Shown in pieces: positions 54,159 to 62,995 of a stretch of 64,000 nucleotides of DNA. The stretch comes from Alloactinosynnema sp. L-07. GTDB lineage: Bacteria > Actinomycetota > Actinomycetes > Mycobacteriales > Pseudonocardiaceae. A program made the translations under genes and the position numbers. The stretch is taken from assembly GCF_900070365.1 (NCBI RefSeq), contig NZ_LN850107.1:3534001-3598000 (forward strand), in the 5' to 3' direction. Under the pieces are notes generated by a model. That model was not told the DNA's origin. It saw only the letters and a program-made list of their open reading frames with translations, and searched no databases. The first letter of the stretch is position 1. The number at the start of each line of letters is the position of its first letter.

Positions 54159-55610
54159 TTATCGACCTTCGCCGGGGAACAGGAACTCGTCCGCCGGGAT
54201 CACCGTGCCGTTCCACCACGCGCCGAAGAAGCCGCTCAGGTCTCGTTCAGCCACCGCCTCCGCGTAGAGGCCGAAGTCATACCAGCCCTGGTTGCTCTGC
54301 TGGTTGATCGCCGGGAATCCGCTGTACATCTGGAAGAACAGCTCGTCACCGACCGTCTTGCGCAGCGCGTGCACCATCAGCACGCCCTTGGCGGTGGGCG
54401 TGTACTCGGCACGCGCGCCGGGGTCGGTGAGCTTGGGGGCCCAGAACCGCGCGTCGGCTTTCGCCGCGGTCACCTGGTCCAGGTAGCGCTGGTCGAGGTC
54501 GACGCCGTTCTTCTCCGCGTCCCACAGCCACACCGCGTACCGCGCGAAGGACTCCGTCAGCTGCGTGTCCTTCCACATCTTCGTGGTCACGCCGTCGCCC
54601 CACCACTGGTATGCCGTGGCGTAGACGAGGTCGGACATCCCGGCGTACACGCCGTAGACCGGGCGGGTCTGCGCCGGGTGCGTGGTGGCCGGGCGGTCCA
54701 GGAACATGCCGCCCGCGGCGGACTGCGGGTAGTCGCCGAGAACGCCGGAGAGGAACTCGATCACCTCGGGCAGCTTGTTCCCGAGCGCGCGCTTGTCCAG
54801 CGCCCACGTCGCGTATGCGTTGTAGACGCTGCGGCCGTCGGGCAGCGTGGCGGTGTCGACCTGCCAGCGGCGACCCATGGCCGCCATCACCGCACTCGGG
54901 GCGACCGCGGTTTCCTCGGCCCAGGTGACGGTGTGCCGGTAGCCGCTGATGGGCGTATCGGAGACGCGCGTGCCGTTGGACACCGCCTGCCATCCGTTGG
55001 GCACGGTCAGCGCGACGTGCAGGGTGGCCTTGTCGACCTCGGTGTTGTTGACCGGGAACCACGTCATCGCCGAGCGCGGCATGCCAACGGCGACAGCGGA
55101 TTCGTAGCCGCGCTGCCAGCCGACCAGTCCCCTGGCCGTGCCGAGCGGCCGCGGCGAGCCGCCGTAGACGATCTCGACCGTGAACGCCGCTCCCGCCGCG
55201 AGCATGGTCCTGGGGGTCACGACGAGTTCGTGGTCACCAACCCTGGCGTGGGTGGCGCCGACACCGTCGACCTTCACCGAGTAGACGGAGAGCCCGCACA
55301 GGTCCAGGTTGAACCGGCTGAGGTCCTGGGTCGCCGTGGCGGTGATGGTCGCCTTGGCCCGGATACTGGTGGAAGAGGGCAGGTACTCGATGGCGAGGTT
55401 GTAGTCGCCGACGTCGTAGCCGCCGTTGCCGTCCTTGGGGTAGTAGGGATCGGCACCGAGCACGGTCCCCATGGGCGAGACATGGACATAGCCGTCGGTG
55501 CCGATCGTGGACTCCGCGGCCGCCGCGGGCGGGCCGCCGCCGGTCAGCATGGCGACCAGCGCGATCGCGCCGACCGACGGCGGCACAAGCCGCCTGATCC
55601 TGGGTGTCAT
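54159..55610 (-). CDS. secreted M1-family aminopeptidase homologue lacking the zinc site
   Basis: 483 residues with a signal peptide (about 1-32). The M1 plan is readable: N-terminal beta domain with WFPVNNTEVDKATLHV (184-199), then the catalytic-like domain. Where active enzymes have HEXXHQW the sequence is Tyr330-Ala-Thr-Ala-Tyr334-Gln-Trp, so both histidines and the catalytic glutamate are gone; the third ligand region TESFARY keeps Glu353. It is therefore predicted to be a non-catalytic pseudo-peptidase. The reading frame is intact over its full length, so this is not simple decay. Confidence 0.85.
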   Translation of the reverse strand: MTPRIRRLVPPSVGAIALVAMLTGGGPPAAAAESTIGTDGYVHVSPMGTVLGADPYYPKDGNGGYDVGDYNLAIEYLPSSTSIRAKATITATATQDLSRFNLDLCGLSVYSVKVDGVGATHARVGDHELVVTPRTMLAAGAAFTVEIVYGGSPRPLGTARGLVGWQRGYESAVAVGMPRSAMTWFPVNNTEVDKATLHVALTVPNGWQAVSNGTRVSDTPISGYRHTVTWAEETAVAPSAVMAAMGRRWQVDTATLPDGRSVYNAYATWALDKRALGNKLPEVIEFLSGVLGDYPQSAAGGMFLDRPATTHPAQTRPVYGVYAGMSDLVYATAYQWWGDGVTTKMWKDTQLTESFARYAVWLWDAEKNGVDLDQRYLDQVTAAKADARFWAPKLTDPGARAEYTPTAKGVLMVHALRKTVGDELFFQMYSGFPAINQQSNQGWYDFGLYAEAVAERDLSGFFGAWWNGTVIPADEFLFPGEGR

Positions 55611-55796
55611 CGATGATGCCTTTCTAGTGCAGGGTTACGGACGCGACGAGGCGTCCCGCCGGTCATCCTGCGAGCGGGTGTCGGCTTCCGGGCAGTGCCA
55701 CCGGGTGATGCCGCGGCGTTATTCCCGACACGAATAACGCGGCGACATCCGCCAACGGGACTATCCGCGCGGCGCTGCGTCGCGCATGTTCGATCT

Positions 55797-56990
55797 GTGC
55801 GCCACTACCGGAATCCACCCGCCTCGGCTCTGCTTGCCTTGGCCACCACGGTGTTTCTCGGCTGCCTCGCCGAGGTGCTTCCGGCCGGGCTGCTGCTCGA
55901 CATGTCCGCCGATCTCGGGGTGACGCCGTCGATGACCGGCCAACTGGTAACGGTGTACGCGATCACCACGGCCGCCACGGCCATCCCGCTGACCGCGGCC
56001 ACGGTCCGGGTACCGCGCCGGGCGCTGCTGCTGGGGTTGATCGTGGGGTTCCTCGTGACCAACGCGGTGATCGCGGTGGCGCCGGACTACGAGACCGTGT
56101 TCGTCGCCCGGATCGTGTCCGGCGCGCTGACCGGGGTGATGTGGTCGCTGGTCGCGGGCTACGCGATGCGGCTGGCCCGACCCGTGGTCCGCGGCCGGGC
56201 GCTCGCCGTGGCGATGGCGGGCACCCCGATCGGATTCGCCGTCGGCGTCCCGGCGGGCACCTTTCTCGGCGAGGTGGCGGGGTGGCGCTGGGCGTTCGCG
56301 ACGATGGCGCTGATCACGATTCCCTTGCTGATGTGGGTGGTCATCGCTTTGCCCCGGCTGCCGGGGGAGGTCAGCCGCCCCACCCCCGCCCGGGCCGCGT
56401 CGCGGCTGCCCGGGATGGCCGCGCTGCTGGCGATCGTGGTGGCGTTCTCCTTGGGGCACAACGTGATCTACACCTACATCGGCCCGGTGCTCGCCGACGC
56501 GGGCAACGGCGGCCTGCTCGGTGTCACCCTGCTGGCGTTCGGCGCCGCCACCATCGCGGGCCAGTGCGCGGTCGGCGCGGCACTGGACCGCCACCCGCGC
56601 CGGGTCCTGGCGCTGTGTTCGGGTCTGTCGGCCGCAGGCGTCGTGCTGATGGAGCTGAGCGCGGGTGAGCCGGTGCTGATGGTGGCCGCCGCCGCGGTGT
56701 GGGGCACGGCGTTCGGCGGCGCCCCGACCGCGTTCCAGGCCGCCACCGCGCTCATCGCGGGCCACACGGCCGACGCGGCCCAGTCCCTCACGATCGCCGC
56801 CTGGAACGGCGCGGTCGCCATCGGCGCACTCGTCGGCGGCCTACTGCTGCGAGTCGGCCCCAGCACCCTGCCCTGGACAGCGGCCTGCCTGGTCGCGCTC
56901 CCCCTGATCATCCTCGCCTACGCCCTGCCCCCTGCGGCCATGGACCGATCAGCAGACACGGTGCAACTCAGGCTCAACTCTCACCGCTGA
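55797..56990 (+). CDS. MFS transporter (AraJ/chloramphenicol-resistance type)
   Basis: 397 residues, 12 helices. Early FLGCLAEVLPAGLLLDMSADLGVTPSMTGQLVTVYAIT and the motif A-like VPRRALLLGL, with the antiporter motif C region VAMAGTPIGFAVGVPAGTFLG, are typical of DHA1 drug exporters. The GTG at 55797 lacks a ribosome site and may be leaderless. Divergent from the M1-like gene. Substrate unknown. Confidence 0.85.
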   Translation: MRHYRNPPASALLALATTVFLGCLAEVLPAGLLLDMSADLGVTPSMTGQLVTVYAITTAATAIPLTAATVRVPRRALLLGLIVGFLVTNAVIAVAPDYETVFVARIVSGALTGVMWSLVAGYAMRLARPVVRGRALAVAMAGTPIGFAVGVPAGTFLGEVAGWRWAFATMALITIPLLMWVVIALPRLPGEVSRPTPARAASRLPGMAALLAIVVAFSLGHNVIYTYIGPVLADAGNGGLLGVTLLAFGAATIAGQCAVGAALDRHPRRVLALCSGLSAAGVVLMELSAGEPVLMVAAAAVWGTAFGGAPTAFQAATALIAGHTADAAQSLTIAAWNGAVAIGALVGGLLLRVGPSTLPWTAACLVALPLIILAYALPPAAMDRSADTVQLRLNSHR

Positions 56991-57135
56991 TCACCGCCAC
57001 CGGACACGTGACCCACGACGCAGCCGCCACCCAAGGGGCACCGTGACGCAGGACGACCACGGTGACCGCCATCCGCAAGATTCGGACAGAGGGTGACCCA
57101 GCCTAAAATTCCGGGGAGGCGGACTAGTGATCGCA

Positions 57136-57168
57136 GGGGCCGACCCGGCCCTCGCTCGGGTCGGCGCC
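57136..57168. terminator. terminator-like hairpin
   Basis: Twelve-base arms (57136-57147 and 57157-57168) pair with one mismatch; 77 bp before the stop of the convergent Nudix gene. The surrounding 254-bp gap shows no gene. Confidence 0.55.
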
Positions 57169-57244
57169 TGCTACATAAGGAAGAGGGGGGAATCCTCGTT
57201 TAGTGACGTTCGCTTTTGCTAACACTTCTCTAAAGGCCGCGTTT

Positions 57245-57718
57245 TCAGTCCGCGGCCTGCCACCAGTCGTCGGCCAGGTAGTGGTCGGCGATCTCCGACG
57301 CGGTGATGCGATCGGCGTCGCGCCAGGGGCTGACCTGGTCCAACTCGTCGATCGGGACCCATCGGGTCTCGTCGTAGACGTACATGTTGGGACGCGGATC
57401 ACCCAGGTCCAGGTCCAGTGTCGACTCGCTGGGCAGCTGGCAGCGCCAGATCCGCAGGATCGCCGAGTCGTAGTCCTCGTCGTCGGTCGGCCACGCGGTC
57501 AGTGCCCGGTCGCTCAGGATCCGGTCGACGCAGCGCAGCGAGATGCTGAACTCGCTGGTGAACCGGTCCGACAGCGCGCTCTGCTCGTCCTGTCCCGGCG
57601 CGACCTCGGCGCCGGGGAGTTCCCAGAAGCCCGCGACTGACTGCGGACGGGACCTGCGCGCGACGAACAGCCGGTATTCGCGCACGATCGCCGCGCCCGT
57701 CACCACCGCCTCGGCCAT
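57245..57718 (-). CDS. Nudix-fold protein with degenerate Nudix box
   Basis: 157 residues starting MAEAVVTGAAIVREYRLFVARR, with GFWELPGAEVAPGQDEQSAL as in MutT-type enzymes. The rest of the box, normally REUxEExG, reads SDRFTSEFSIS, losing most metal-binding glutamates. Hydrolase activity is doubtful; it may be a binding protein. No strong ribosome site; the frame stays open to 57853, where an ATG at 57832 or upstream could add an N-terminal arm. Confidence 0.7.
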   Translation of the reverse strand: MAEAVVTGAAIVREYRLFVARRSRPQSVAGFWELPGAEVAPGQDEQSALSDRFTSEFSISLRCVDRILSDRALTAWPTDDEDYDSAILRIWRCQLPSESTLDLDLGDPRPNMYVYDETRWVPIDELDQVSPWRDADRITASEIADHYLADDWWQAAD

Positions 57719-58145
57719 GGGTCCAGTGGACTCGCCGCGACCGCGTCCGGCGAGCGGTGCGCAGCCGGCCGGAAGGGCGGGATCGACTGCCCGATGGCGC
57801 TGCGTCACCAGGTCCTTGAGGAAGACCCGCATGGTGGCGTCGTCGATGAGCATGCCCCGGTACAGGCCGAAATCGGGTTGGCGTTCCAGGAAGCGCCGTA
57901 TCCCGCTGCCCGGTCGCGCGTTGTGTTCAGTGGCGCTCGGCGCCGGGGGCGCGATTCGTCATGCCCGCACGACACTGTGTCGAGTGGACTGCTCCGGTCG
58001 CCGCAACACGTTCCGCAGCCAATCCGAGCGTCCGTTCACCCGGACAGGTGACGGGGGTAGGTGCGTCCAGGCGACACGTCTGGGTTTGGGGCTACTCCTG
58101 CGGGATGATCCAGTGGTGTCCGGTGGCTCGGCGGGCGCGGGGCGG
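57719..58145. other. 427-bp region upstream of Nudix and kinase genes
   Basis: No independent gene seen. The Nudix frame stays open to 57853, and the kinase frame is open throughout without a supported start. It should hold both divergent promoters; no clear operator was found. Confidence 0.45.
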
Positions 58146-60383
58146 GTGACCGCGTCGTACCTAGTGCTCACGCTCGCACTCCTCGGGGTGGCCGGGTGGT
58201 GCCTGCTGTCCCGCGCGCTCGCGCCCAGCGATGGCGCGACGGTCAACGTGGGCGACACCGCCATCGTCGCGACCGGTTCCGGCTCTGTGCTGGTCAAGCA
58301 GGTGCGGGCGGGCCCGTTGCGGGTCGGCGACGAGATCCTGACCATCGATCACATCCGGCCCGCCAGTCACATTCTGCCCGGCGGTCCGGCGGCGATGGCG
58401 GGCGACCGGCTGGCCTACCAGCTCGTGCGCGACGGCCAAGTCGTCGAAGTCGAGGTCGTCGTCCGGGCCTACCCGGTGTTCCGCGACCTGCTCGACGGCT
58501 GGCCGACGATCCTGGTCGTCGGCGTCCTCGGGGCGACCTCGGTGCTGATCTTCCTGGCCCGGCCGGGCGAGCCCGCCGCCCGCGCCGCCCTGGTGGCCGC
58601 GGCACTGGCGGTCGTCACCACGACAGGGGCGACGTTCTTCCCGCTGCAGCCGCTGGACCTGGTCGCGGGCGAGCAGTTCTGGCGGTGGTTCATCGGTGAG
58701 GCCGGGTTCGTTTTGCTCTGGTCGGCGATGCTGCACTTCTCCCTCGCGTTCCCCACCGTCACCGTCCGCCGGTTCCGACAGTGGGTGGCGCTGGGGTACT
58801 TGGCCGGGCCGCTGCTTTACGCCGTGGTCTGCGCGATCGCGCTGGCCACCGCTGACTCACCCCTGGACCGGCTCGCCGTCCTGGGCTCGCCCGCGGTGCC
58901 CGCGCTGTTCGTCTTCCCCGTGCTGATCCTCGCGGTGCTCGCCCGCCAGTACCGCGCCTGCGCCGACCCGGCCGCGCGGCGCCGACTGCGGTGGCTGGCC
59001 ACGACCCTGGGCACCGGCGCGGTCGGGTACCTGGCGGTGTGGGCGGTGCCAACCATGGTGGCGGGCGCTCCCCTGCTGCCGGACCGGTTCCACACGCTGG
59101 CCTTCCTGCCGGTGCCGATCGCGGTCGGCCTGGCGGTGCTGCGGCACCGGGCGCTCGACATCGAGGTCGTGCTCAGCCGGTCGCTGGTCTACGGCGCGCT
59201 GAGCGCGGGGGTGGTCGGCACCTACATCGCGGTGGTCGCGAGCCTGTCGCTGCTGTTCCCACCGATGGACCAGATGTGGCAGCAGGCGGTGGCCGCGGCG
59301 GCGGTCGCGATCCTGGTCCAGCCGTTGCGCGGGTGGCTGCAGGGCCTGGTCAACCGGCGGCTGTTCGGCTTCGCCGACGACCCGTACCGGGTGGTCTCGC
59401 GGCTGGCGTCGCGGCTGGAGAACACCCACGAGCCGGGGGCGATGCTGCCGGGGATCGTGGAGACGGTGGCCAACGCGCTGCGGCTGCCGTTCGTGGCCAT
59501 CGAGATCCAGGCCAAGGGCGGCCCGGAGGTCGCCGCGAGCACCGGCACCCCGTCGGGCGACCGGCACGAACTGCCGCTGACCTTCCAGGGCGAACGCGTT
59601 GGCACCCTGGTCGTGGGCGGTCGCGCGGTCCTGCGCGCCCGCGACCGGCTCGCGCTGGCCGATGTCGCCCGGCACGCGGGGACGGCGGTCTACACCGCGC
59701 GGCTGACCATGGACCTGCGCCGCAGCCGCGACCGGCTGGTCCGCGCGCGTGAGCAGGAGCGAAGACGGATCCTGCACGAGCTGCACGACGGCGTCGGCCC
59801 GACCCTCGCCGCGATCGCGCTGGGACTGGACGCGAGCAGGCGCGGCGTCGGCGCCGACACCGCGACCGGCGTCCTGCTGGCCAGGATGCGCGCCGAGCTG
59901 CAGGACGCGATCACCGAGATCCGCAGGCTCGCCGCCGGGCTGCGGCCGCCGGTGCTCGACCAGATCGGCCTCGTCCCGGCGCTGCGCGAGTACGCGGGCG
60001 CGCTGGCCAGCCGCACCGCCAAGCTCGACGGCACCGACGAGGGCGTCACGATCATGTTGGAGGTGCCGACGGTGATGCCCCGGCTGCCGTCGTCGATCGA
60101 CGTGGCGGCCTACCGGATCGTGTGCGAGGCGCTCACCAACGTCACCCGACACGCGTACGCGAGATCGTGCGCGGTGCGGCTGTGGGTGGACGATGATCTC
60201 CACATCGAGGTGGTCGACGACGGGATCGGCCTGCCCCGGCACACTTTCGGCGGCGTCGGCCTGGCGTCCATGCGCGAGCGCGCCGCCGAACTCGGCGGCG
60301 ACTGCCTGGTCGCGGCCGAGGCCGAGGGCGGCACCCGGGTGCTGGCGACCCTGCCGCTGCCCAAGGAGGTCGCCACCCAGTGA
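58146..60383 (+). CDS. NarL-type sensor histidine kinase with PDZ-like N-terminal segment
   Basis: 745 residues from GTG at 58146 (earlier GTGs at about 58113-58116 are possible). A first helix, a PDZ-like extracytoplasmic segment (GPLRVGDEILTIDHI, about 45-110), six or seven more helices to 400, a GAF-like domain 415-520, then HisKA_3 with phospho-acceptor His547 in LHELHDGVGPTLAAIALG and an ATPase domain ending GGVGLASMRERAAELGG. It pairs with the NarL-type response regulator 160 bp downstream. Confidence 0.9.
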   Translation: MTASYLVLTLALLGVAGWCLLSRALAPSDGATVNVGDTAIVATGSGSVLVKQVRAGPLRVGDEILTIDHIRPASHILPGGPAAMAGDRLAYQLVRDGQVVEVEVVVRAYPVFRDLLDGWPTILVVGVLGATSVLIFLARPGEPAARAALVAAALAVVTTTGATFFPLQPLDLVAGEQFWRWFIGEAGFVLLWSAMLHFSLAFPTVTVRRFRQWVALGYLAGPLLYAVVCAIALATADSPLDRLAVLGSPAVPALFVFPVLILAVLARQYRACADPAARRRLRWLATTLGTGAVGYLAVWAVPTMVAGAPLLPDRFHTLAFLPVPIAVGLAVLRHRALDIEVVLSRSLVYGALSAGVVGTYIAVVASLSLLFPPMDQMWQQAVAAAAVAILVQPLRGWLQGLVNRRLFGFADDPYRVVSRLASRLENTHEPGAMLPGIVETVANALRLPFVAIEIQAKGGPEVAASTGTPSGDRHELPLTFQGERVGTLVVGGRAVLRARDRLALADVARHAGTAVYTARLTMDLRRSRDRLVRAREQERRRILHELHDGVGPTLAAIALGLDASRRGVGADTATGVLLARMRAELQDAITEIRRLAAGLRPPVLDQIGLVPALREYAGALASRTAKLDGTDEGVTIMLEVPTVMPRLPSSIDVAAYRIVCEALTNVTRHAYARSCAVRLWVDDDLHIEVVDDGIGLPRHTFGGVGLASMRERAAELGGDCLVAAEAEGGTRVLATLPLPKEVATQ

Positions 60384-60541
60384 TCTGCTCAGTGATCAGC
60401 TCAGTGATCGACCCACATTGACCGGATCCCGCGAACACCCGCCGAAGGAAGCCACCACTCAGTGATCAGCTCAGTGATCAGCTCAGTGATCGACCCACGA
60501 TGACCGGATCCCGCGAACACCCGCTGAAGGAGGCCACCACT
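60378..60541 (+). repeat. 82-bp tandem duplication between kinase and response regulator genes
   Basis: Copy 1 (60378-60459) starts in the last codon of the kinase; copy 2 (60460-60541) ends just before the regulator's ATG. They differ at about five positions. Each starts with repeats of the unit CAGTGATC(A/T)GCT. Both hold a GAAGGA/GAAGGAGG ribosome-site region, but only copy 2 has the stronger form next to an ATG. Confidence 0.85.
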
Positions 60542-60543
60542 CC

Positions 60544-61200
60544 ATGACCGAGGCACGCCCGCGGGTGCTGGTCGTCGACGACCACCCGCTGTTCCGCTTC
60601 GGTCTGTGCACGGTGCTGGCCGCCGAACCCAGCGTCGACCTGGTCGGCGAGGCCGCCACCGGAGCCGAGGCCATCGCCGCGGCCCGCGAGTTGGCCCCCG
60701 ATGTCGTGGTGATGGACGTCCACCTGCCCGACATGACCGGCATCGACGCCGCCCGCGCCATCGTCGGCGAACGCCTCGGCACCGGCGTGCTGGTGCTGAC
60801 CATGTTCAACGACAGCGAGTCCGTCTTCGCCGCGATGCGCGCGGGTGCCCGCGGCTACCTGCTCAAGGGCTCCGGCCAGGACGAGATCGTGCGGGCCGTG
60901 CACGCGGTCGGCCGCGGCGAGGCCATCTTCGGCCCGGACATCGCCACCCGCGTCCTTGGCTTCTTCAACGCGGGCCCCGAGGTGCCCGGCCCGGTCTTCC
61001 CGGAGCTGACGGTCCGCGAGCGCGAGGTGCTTGCCCTGATCGCCGACGGTGTCAGCAACTCCGGCATCGCTACCCGGCTCTCGCTGAGCCCCAAGACGGT
61101 CCGCAACCACGTGTCGAGCATCTTCACCAAACTTCACGTCGCCGACCGCGCCCAGGCCATCGTCCGCGCCCGAAAGGCGGGCCTGGGCGACGGCCATTAG
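60544..61200 (+). CDS. NarL/FixJ-family response regulator
   Basis: 218 residues. Receiver domain with Asp12/Asp13 pocket, phospho-acceptor Asp58 in VVVMDVHLPDM and conserved Lys in YLLKGS; C-terminal LuxR HTH (LTVREREVLALIADGVSNSGIATRLSLSPKTVRNHVSSI). GAAGGAGG precedes the ATG. Cognate partner of the histidine kinase encoded upstream. Confidence 0.94.
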   Translation: MTEARPRVLVVDDHPLFRFGLCTVLAAEPSVDLVGEAATGAEAIAAARELAPDVVVMDVHLPDMTGIDAARAIVGERLGTGVLVLTMFNDSESVFAAMRAGARGYLLKGSGQDEIVRAVHAVGRGEAIFGPDIATRVLGFFNAGPEVPGPVFPELTVREREVLALIADGVSNSGIATRLSLSPKTVRNHVSSIFTKLHVADRAQAIVRARKAGLGDGH

Positions 61201-61325
61201 GACGCGCCCGAGGTCACGGTTCGTGCCCGGTCGGGCACAATCGGGACATGGGTCCCATGCGTCCGGGACGCACGAAGGGGCAAGGTGGACTCTCCGGGAT
61301 CCTTTGAGGCGAAGGTGGGTTTGTG

Positions 61326-61958
61326 ATGCTGGACCAGAGCAGGACACCCGTGATCGTGCGTGCGACGGACCCGATCCTGCAGAACGGTGTCCATATGGCA
61401 TTGCGGACCCGGCCGGAGGTCTGGCTGGTCGACGAGGAGGACGCCACCGCCGAGGCGGTGGCCCTGGTCGTGACGGACCGGTTCGACGACCGGGCGAATC
61501 ACCTGCTCAAGACGTTGCAGTGCCGGGGTTTCGCCAGAGTCGTCCTCGTCGCGGGCGAACTGGAGGACAGCGAGATCCTCACCGCCGTGGAGGGCGGGGT
61601 CTGCGCGGTCGCGCGACGAGCGGACACCACGCCTGACGTCCTGGTCCGCCTCGTCAAGGCCGCCTCAGCGGGCGAGGGCGCGCTGCCCCCCGACCTGCTG
61701 GGCCGACTGCTGAACCGCGTCTCCCGCCTCCAGCGACACGTCCTGGAGCCGCGCGGGCTGCACCTGGCCGGGATCACCAACCGGGAGACCGAAGTCCTGC
61801 GCCTGGTCGCATCCGGACTGTCCACAAAGGAAATCGCCGACAAACTCTGCTACTCGCAGCGGACGGTGAAGAGCATCCTGCACGACGTCACCAACCGCTT
61901 CCAACTCCGCAACCGCTCCCACGCCGTCGCCTACGCCCTGCGCGAGGGCCTGATCTGA
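61326..61958 (+). CDS. LuxR-type regulator with degenerate receiver domain
   Basis: 210 residues from the ATG at 61326 (GTG at 61323 also possible). The HTH is standard (ITNRETEVLRLVASGLSTKEIADKLCYSQRTVKSILHDV). The N-terminal half follows receiver topology but lacks the acidic pair (IVRATDPI in place of VVDDHP) and has no clear Lys, so phosphorylation control is unlikely. Such orphans often act in developmental or secondary-metabolite control. Separate from the two-component pair by 125 bp. Confidence 0.82.
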   Translation: MLDQSRTPVIVRATDPILQNGVHMALRTRPEVWLVDEEDATAEAVALVVTDRFDDRANHLLKTLQCRGFARVVLVAGELEDSEILTAVEGGVCAVARRADTTPDVLVRLVKAASAGEGALPPDLLGRLLNRVSRLQRHVLEPRGLHLAGITNRETEVLRLVASGLSTKEIADKLCYSQRTVKSILHDVTNRFQLRNRSHAVAYALREGLI

Positions 61959-62003
61959 CGGAATTCGGGAGGTTCGAGGGCGACCGACGCGCGCGTTACA
62001 CAC

Positions 62004-62032
62004 TTGGCACGATTAACCGAGAGTTGTAACGT
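62004..62032 (+). promoter_or_regulatory. promoter of the enoyl-CoA hydratase gene
   Basis: TTGGCA (62004-62009) and TAACGT (62027-62032) with a 17-bp spacer, 21 bp before the ATG. A good sigma-70 housekeeping-type match. Confidence 0.6.
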
Positions 62033-62053
62033 CACGCGCATGGATGAGACCCG

Positions 62054-62824
62054 ATGACGGTCCACGTCGTACGACACGGCCCCGTCACCGTAGTCGCCCT
62101 CGACCGGCCCGAAGCGCGCAACGCCGTTGACGCCGACCATGCCGCGCGGCTGACGGAGGCGTTCGAGGAGTTCGACGCCGATCCCGAGGCCGCGGTCGCG
62201 GTGTTGCACGGTCGGGGCGGGCACTTCTGCGCGGGCGCCGACCTCAAGGCGGCAGCCGCGGGCGACCTGAAGGTGGGCGGCCCCGGCGAGGGTCCGGCGG
62301 GGATGGGTCCAACGAGGCTCTTGCTCGGCAAGCCGGTCATCGCCGCCGTCGAGGGCTACGCCGTGGCGGGTGGGCTGGAGTTGGCGATCTGGGCTGACCT
62401 GCGCGTGGTCGACCCCGGCGCCACGTTCGGCGTCTTCTGCCGTCGGTGGGGAGTCCCGCTGATCGACGGCGGCACGATCCGGCTGCCCCGGCTGATCGGC
62501 CAGTCACACGCCCTGGACATGATCCTCACCGGCCGTCCGGTCGGCGCGGAAGAGGCGCGGCGAATGGGGCTGGCCAACCGGATCAGCGCCCCGGGCGCCG
62601 CACTCGCCGAAGCCGTCGCGCTCGCTGAGCAACTGGCCGGGTTCCCGCAGACCTGCCTGCGCCGAGACCGGTTGTCGACCCACGAGCAGCACGACCTGTC
62701 ACTCACCGAGGCGCTGGCCAACGAGTGGCGGCACGGGCTCGTCTCGCTGGCCAACGACACGCTCGCCGGTGCCGCCCGCTTCGCCGATGGCAAGGGGCGG
62801 CACGGCAGCTTCGAGGACCACTAG
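62054..62824 (+). CDS. enoyl-CoA hydratase/isomerase (crotonase family)
   Basis: 256 residues. Oxyanion-hole blocks HFCAGADLKAAAAG and EGYAVAGGLELAIWADLRV are present; the second catalytic region FCRRWGVPLIDGGTIRLPRLIG is the type common in actinobacterial crotonases, with Asp in place of the usual second Glu. Substrate not assigned. The TAG stop is formed where the adjacent MITE begins. Confidence 0.88.
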   Translation: MTVHVVRHGPVTVVALDRPEARNAVDADHAARLTEAFEEFDADPEAAVAVLHGRGGHFCAGADLKAAAAGDLKVGGPGEGPAGMGPTRLLLGKPVIAAVEGYAVAGGLELAIWADLRVVDPGATFGVFCRRWGVPLIDGGTIRLPRLIGQSHALDMILTGRPVGAEEARRMGLANRISAPGAALAEAVALAEQLAGFPQTCLRRDRLSTHEQHDLSLTEALANEWRHGLVSLANDTLAGAARFADGKGRHGSFEDH

Positions 62825-62987
62825 GGCGTGTCCTGTGGATCATGGTGGGTGGGATTCGTGATCCGCTTGGTTCCTGGGCGTGCCGCGGGGACGGTCGCGT
62901 ACTGGTTGTCCGTGGCCGTTCCCGCGGTGCGGCCAGGGGCCGAGCGGGCGCGGATAGCGCCCGCCATGATCCGCAGGACATGCCCTA
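62822..62987. mobile_element. 162-bp MITE with terminal inverted repeats and TA target duplication
   Basis: The ends are inverted repeats: 62821-62849 and the reverse complement of 62960-62988 agree at 26 of 29 bases, beginning CTAGGGC(G/A)TGTCCTG. Flanking TA dinucleotides (62822-62823 and 62986-62987) fit the TA target duplication of IS630/Tc1-type transposition. No transposase frame is inside. It touches the stop codon of the enoyl-CoA hydratase gene and ends 9 bp from the stop of the next gene. Confidence 0.75.
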
Positions 62988-62995
62988 GCCTTAGC

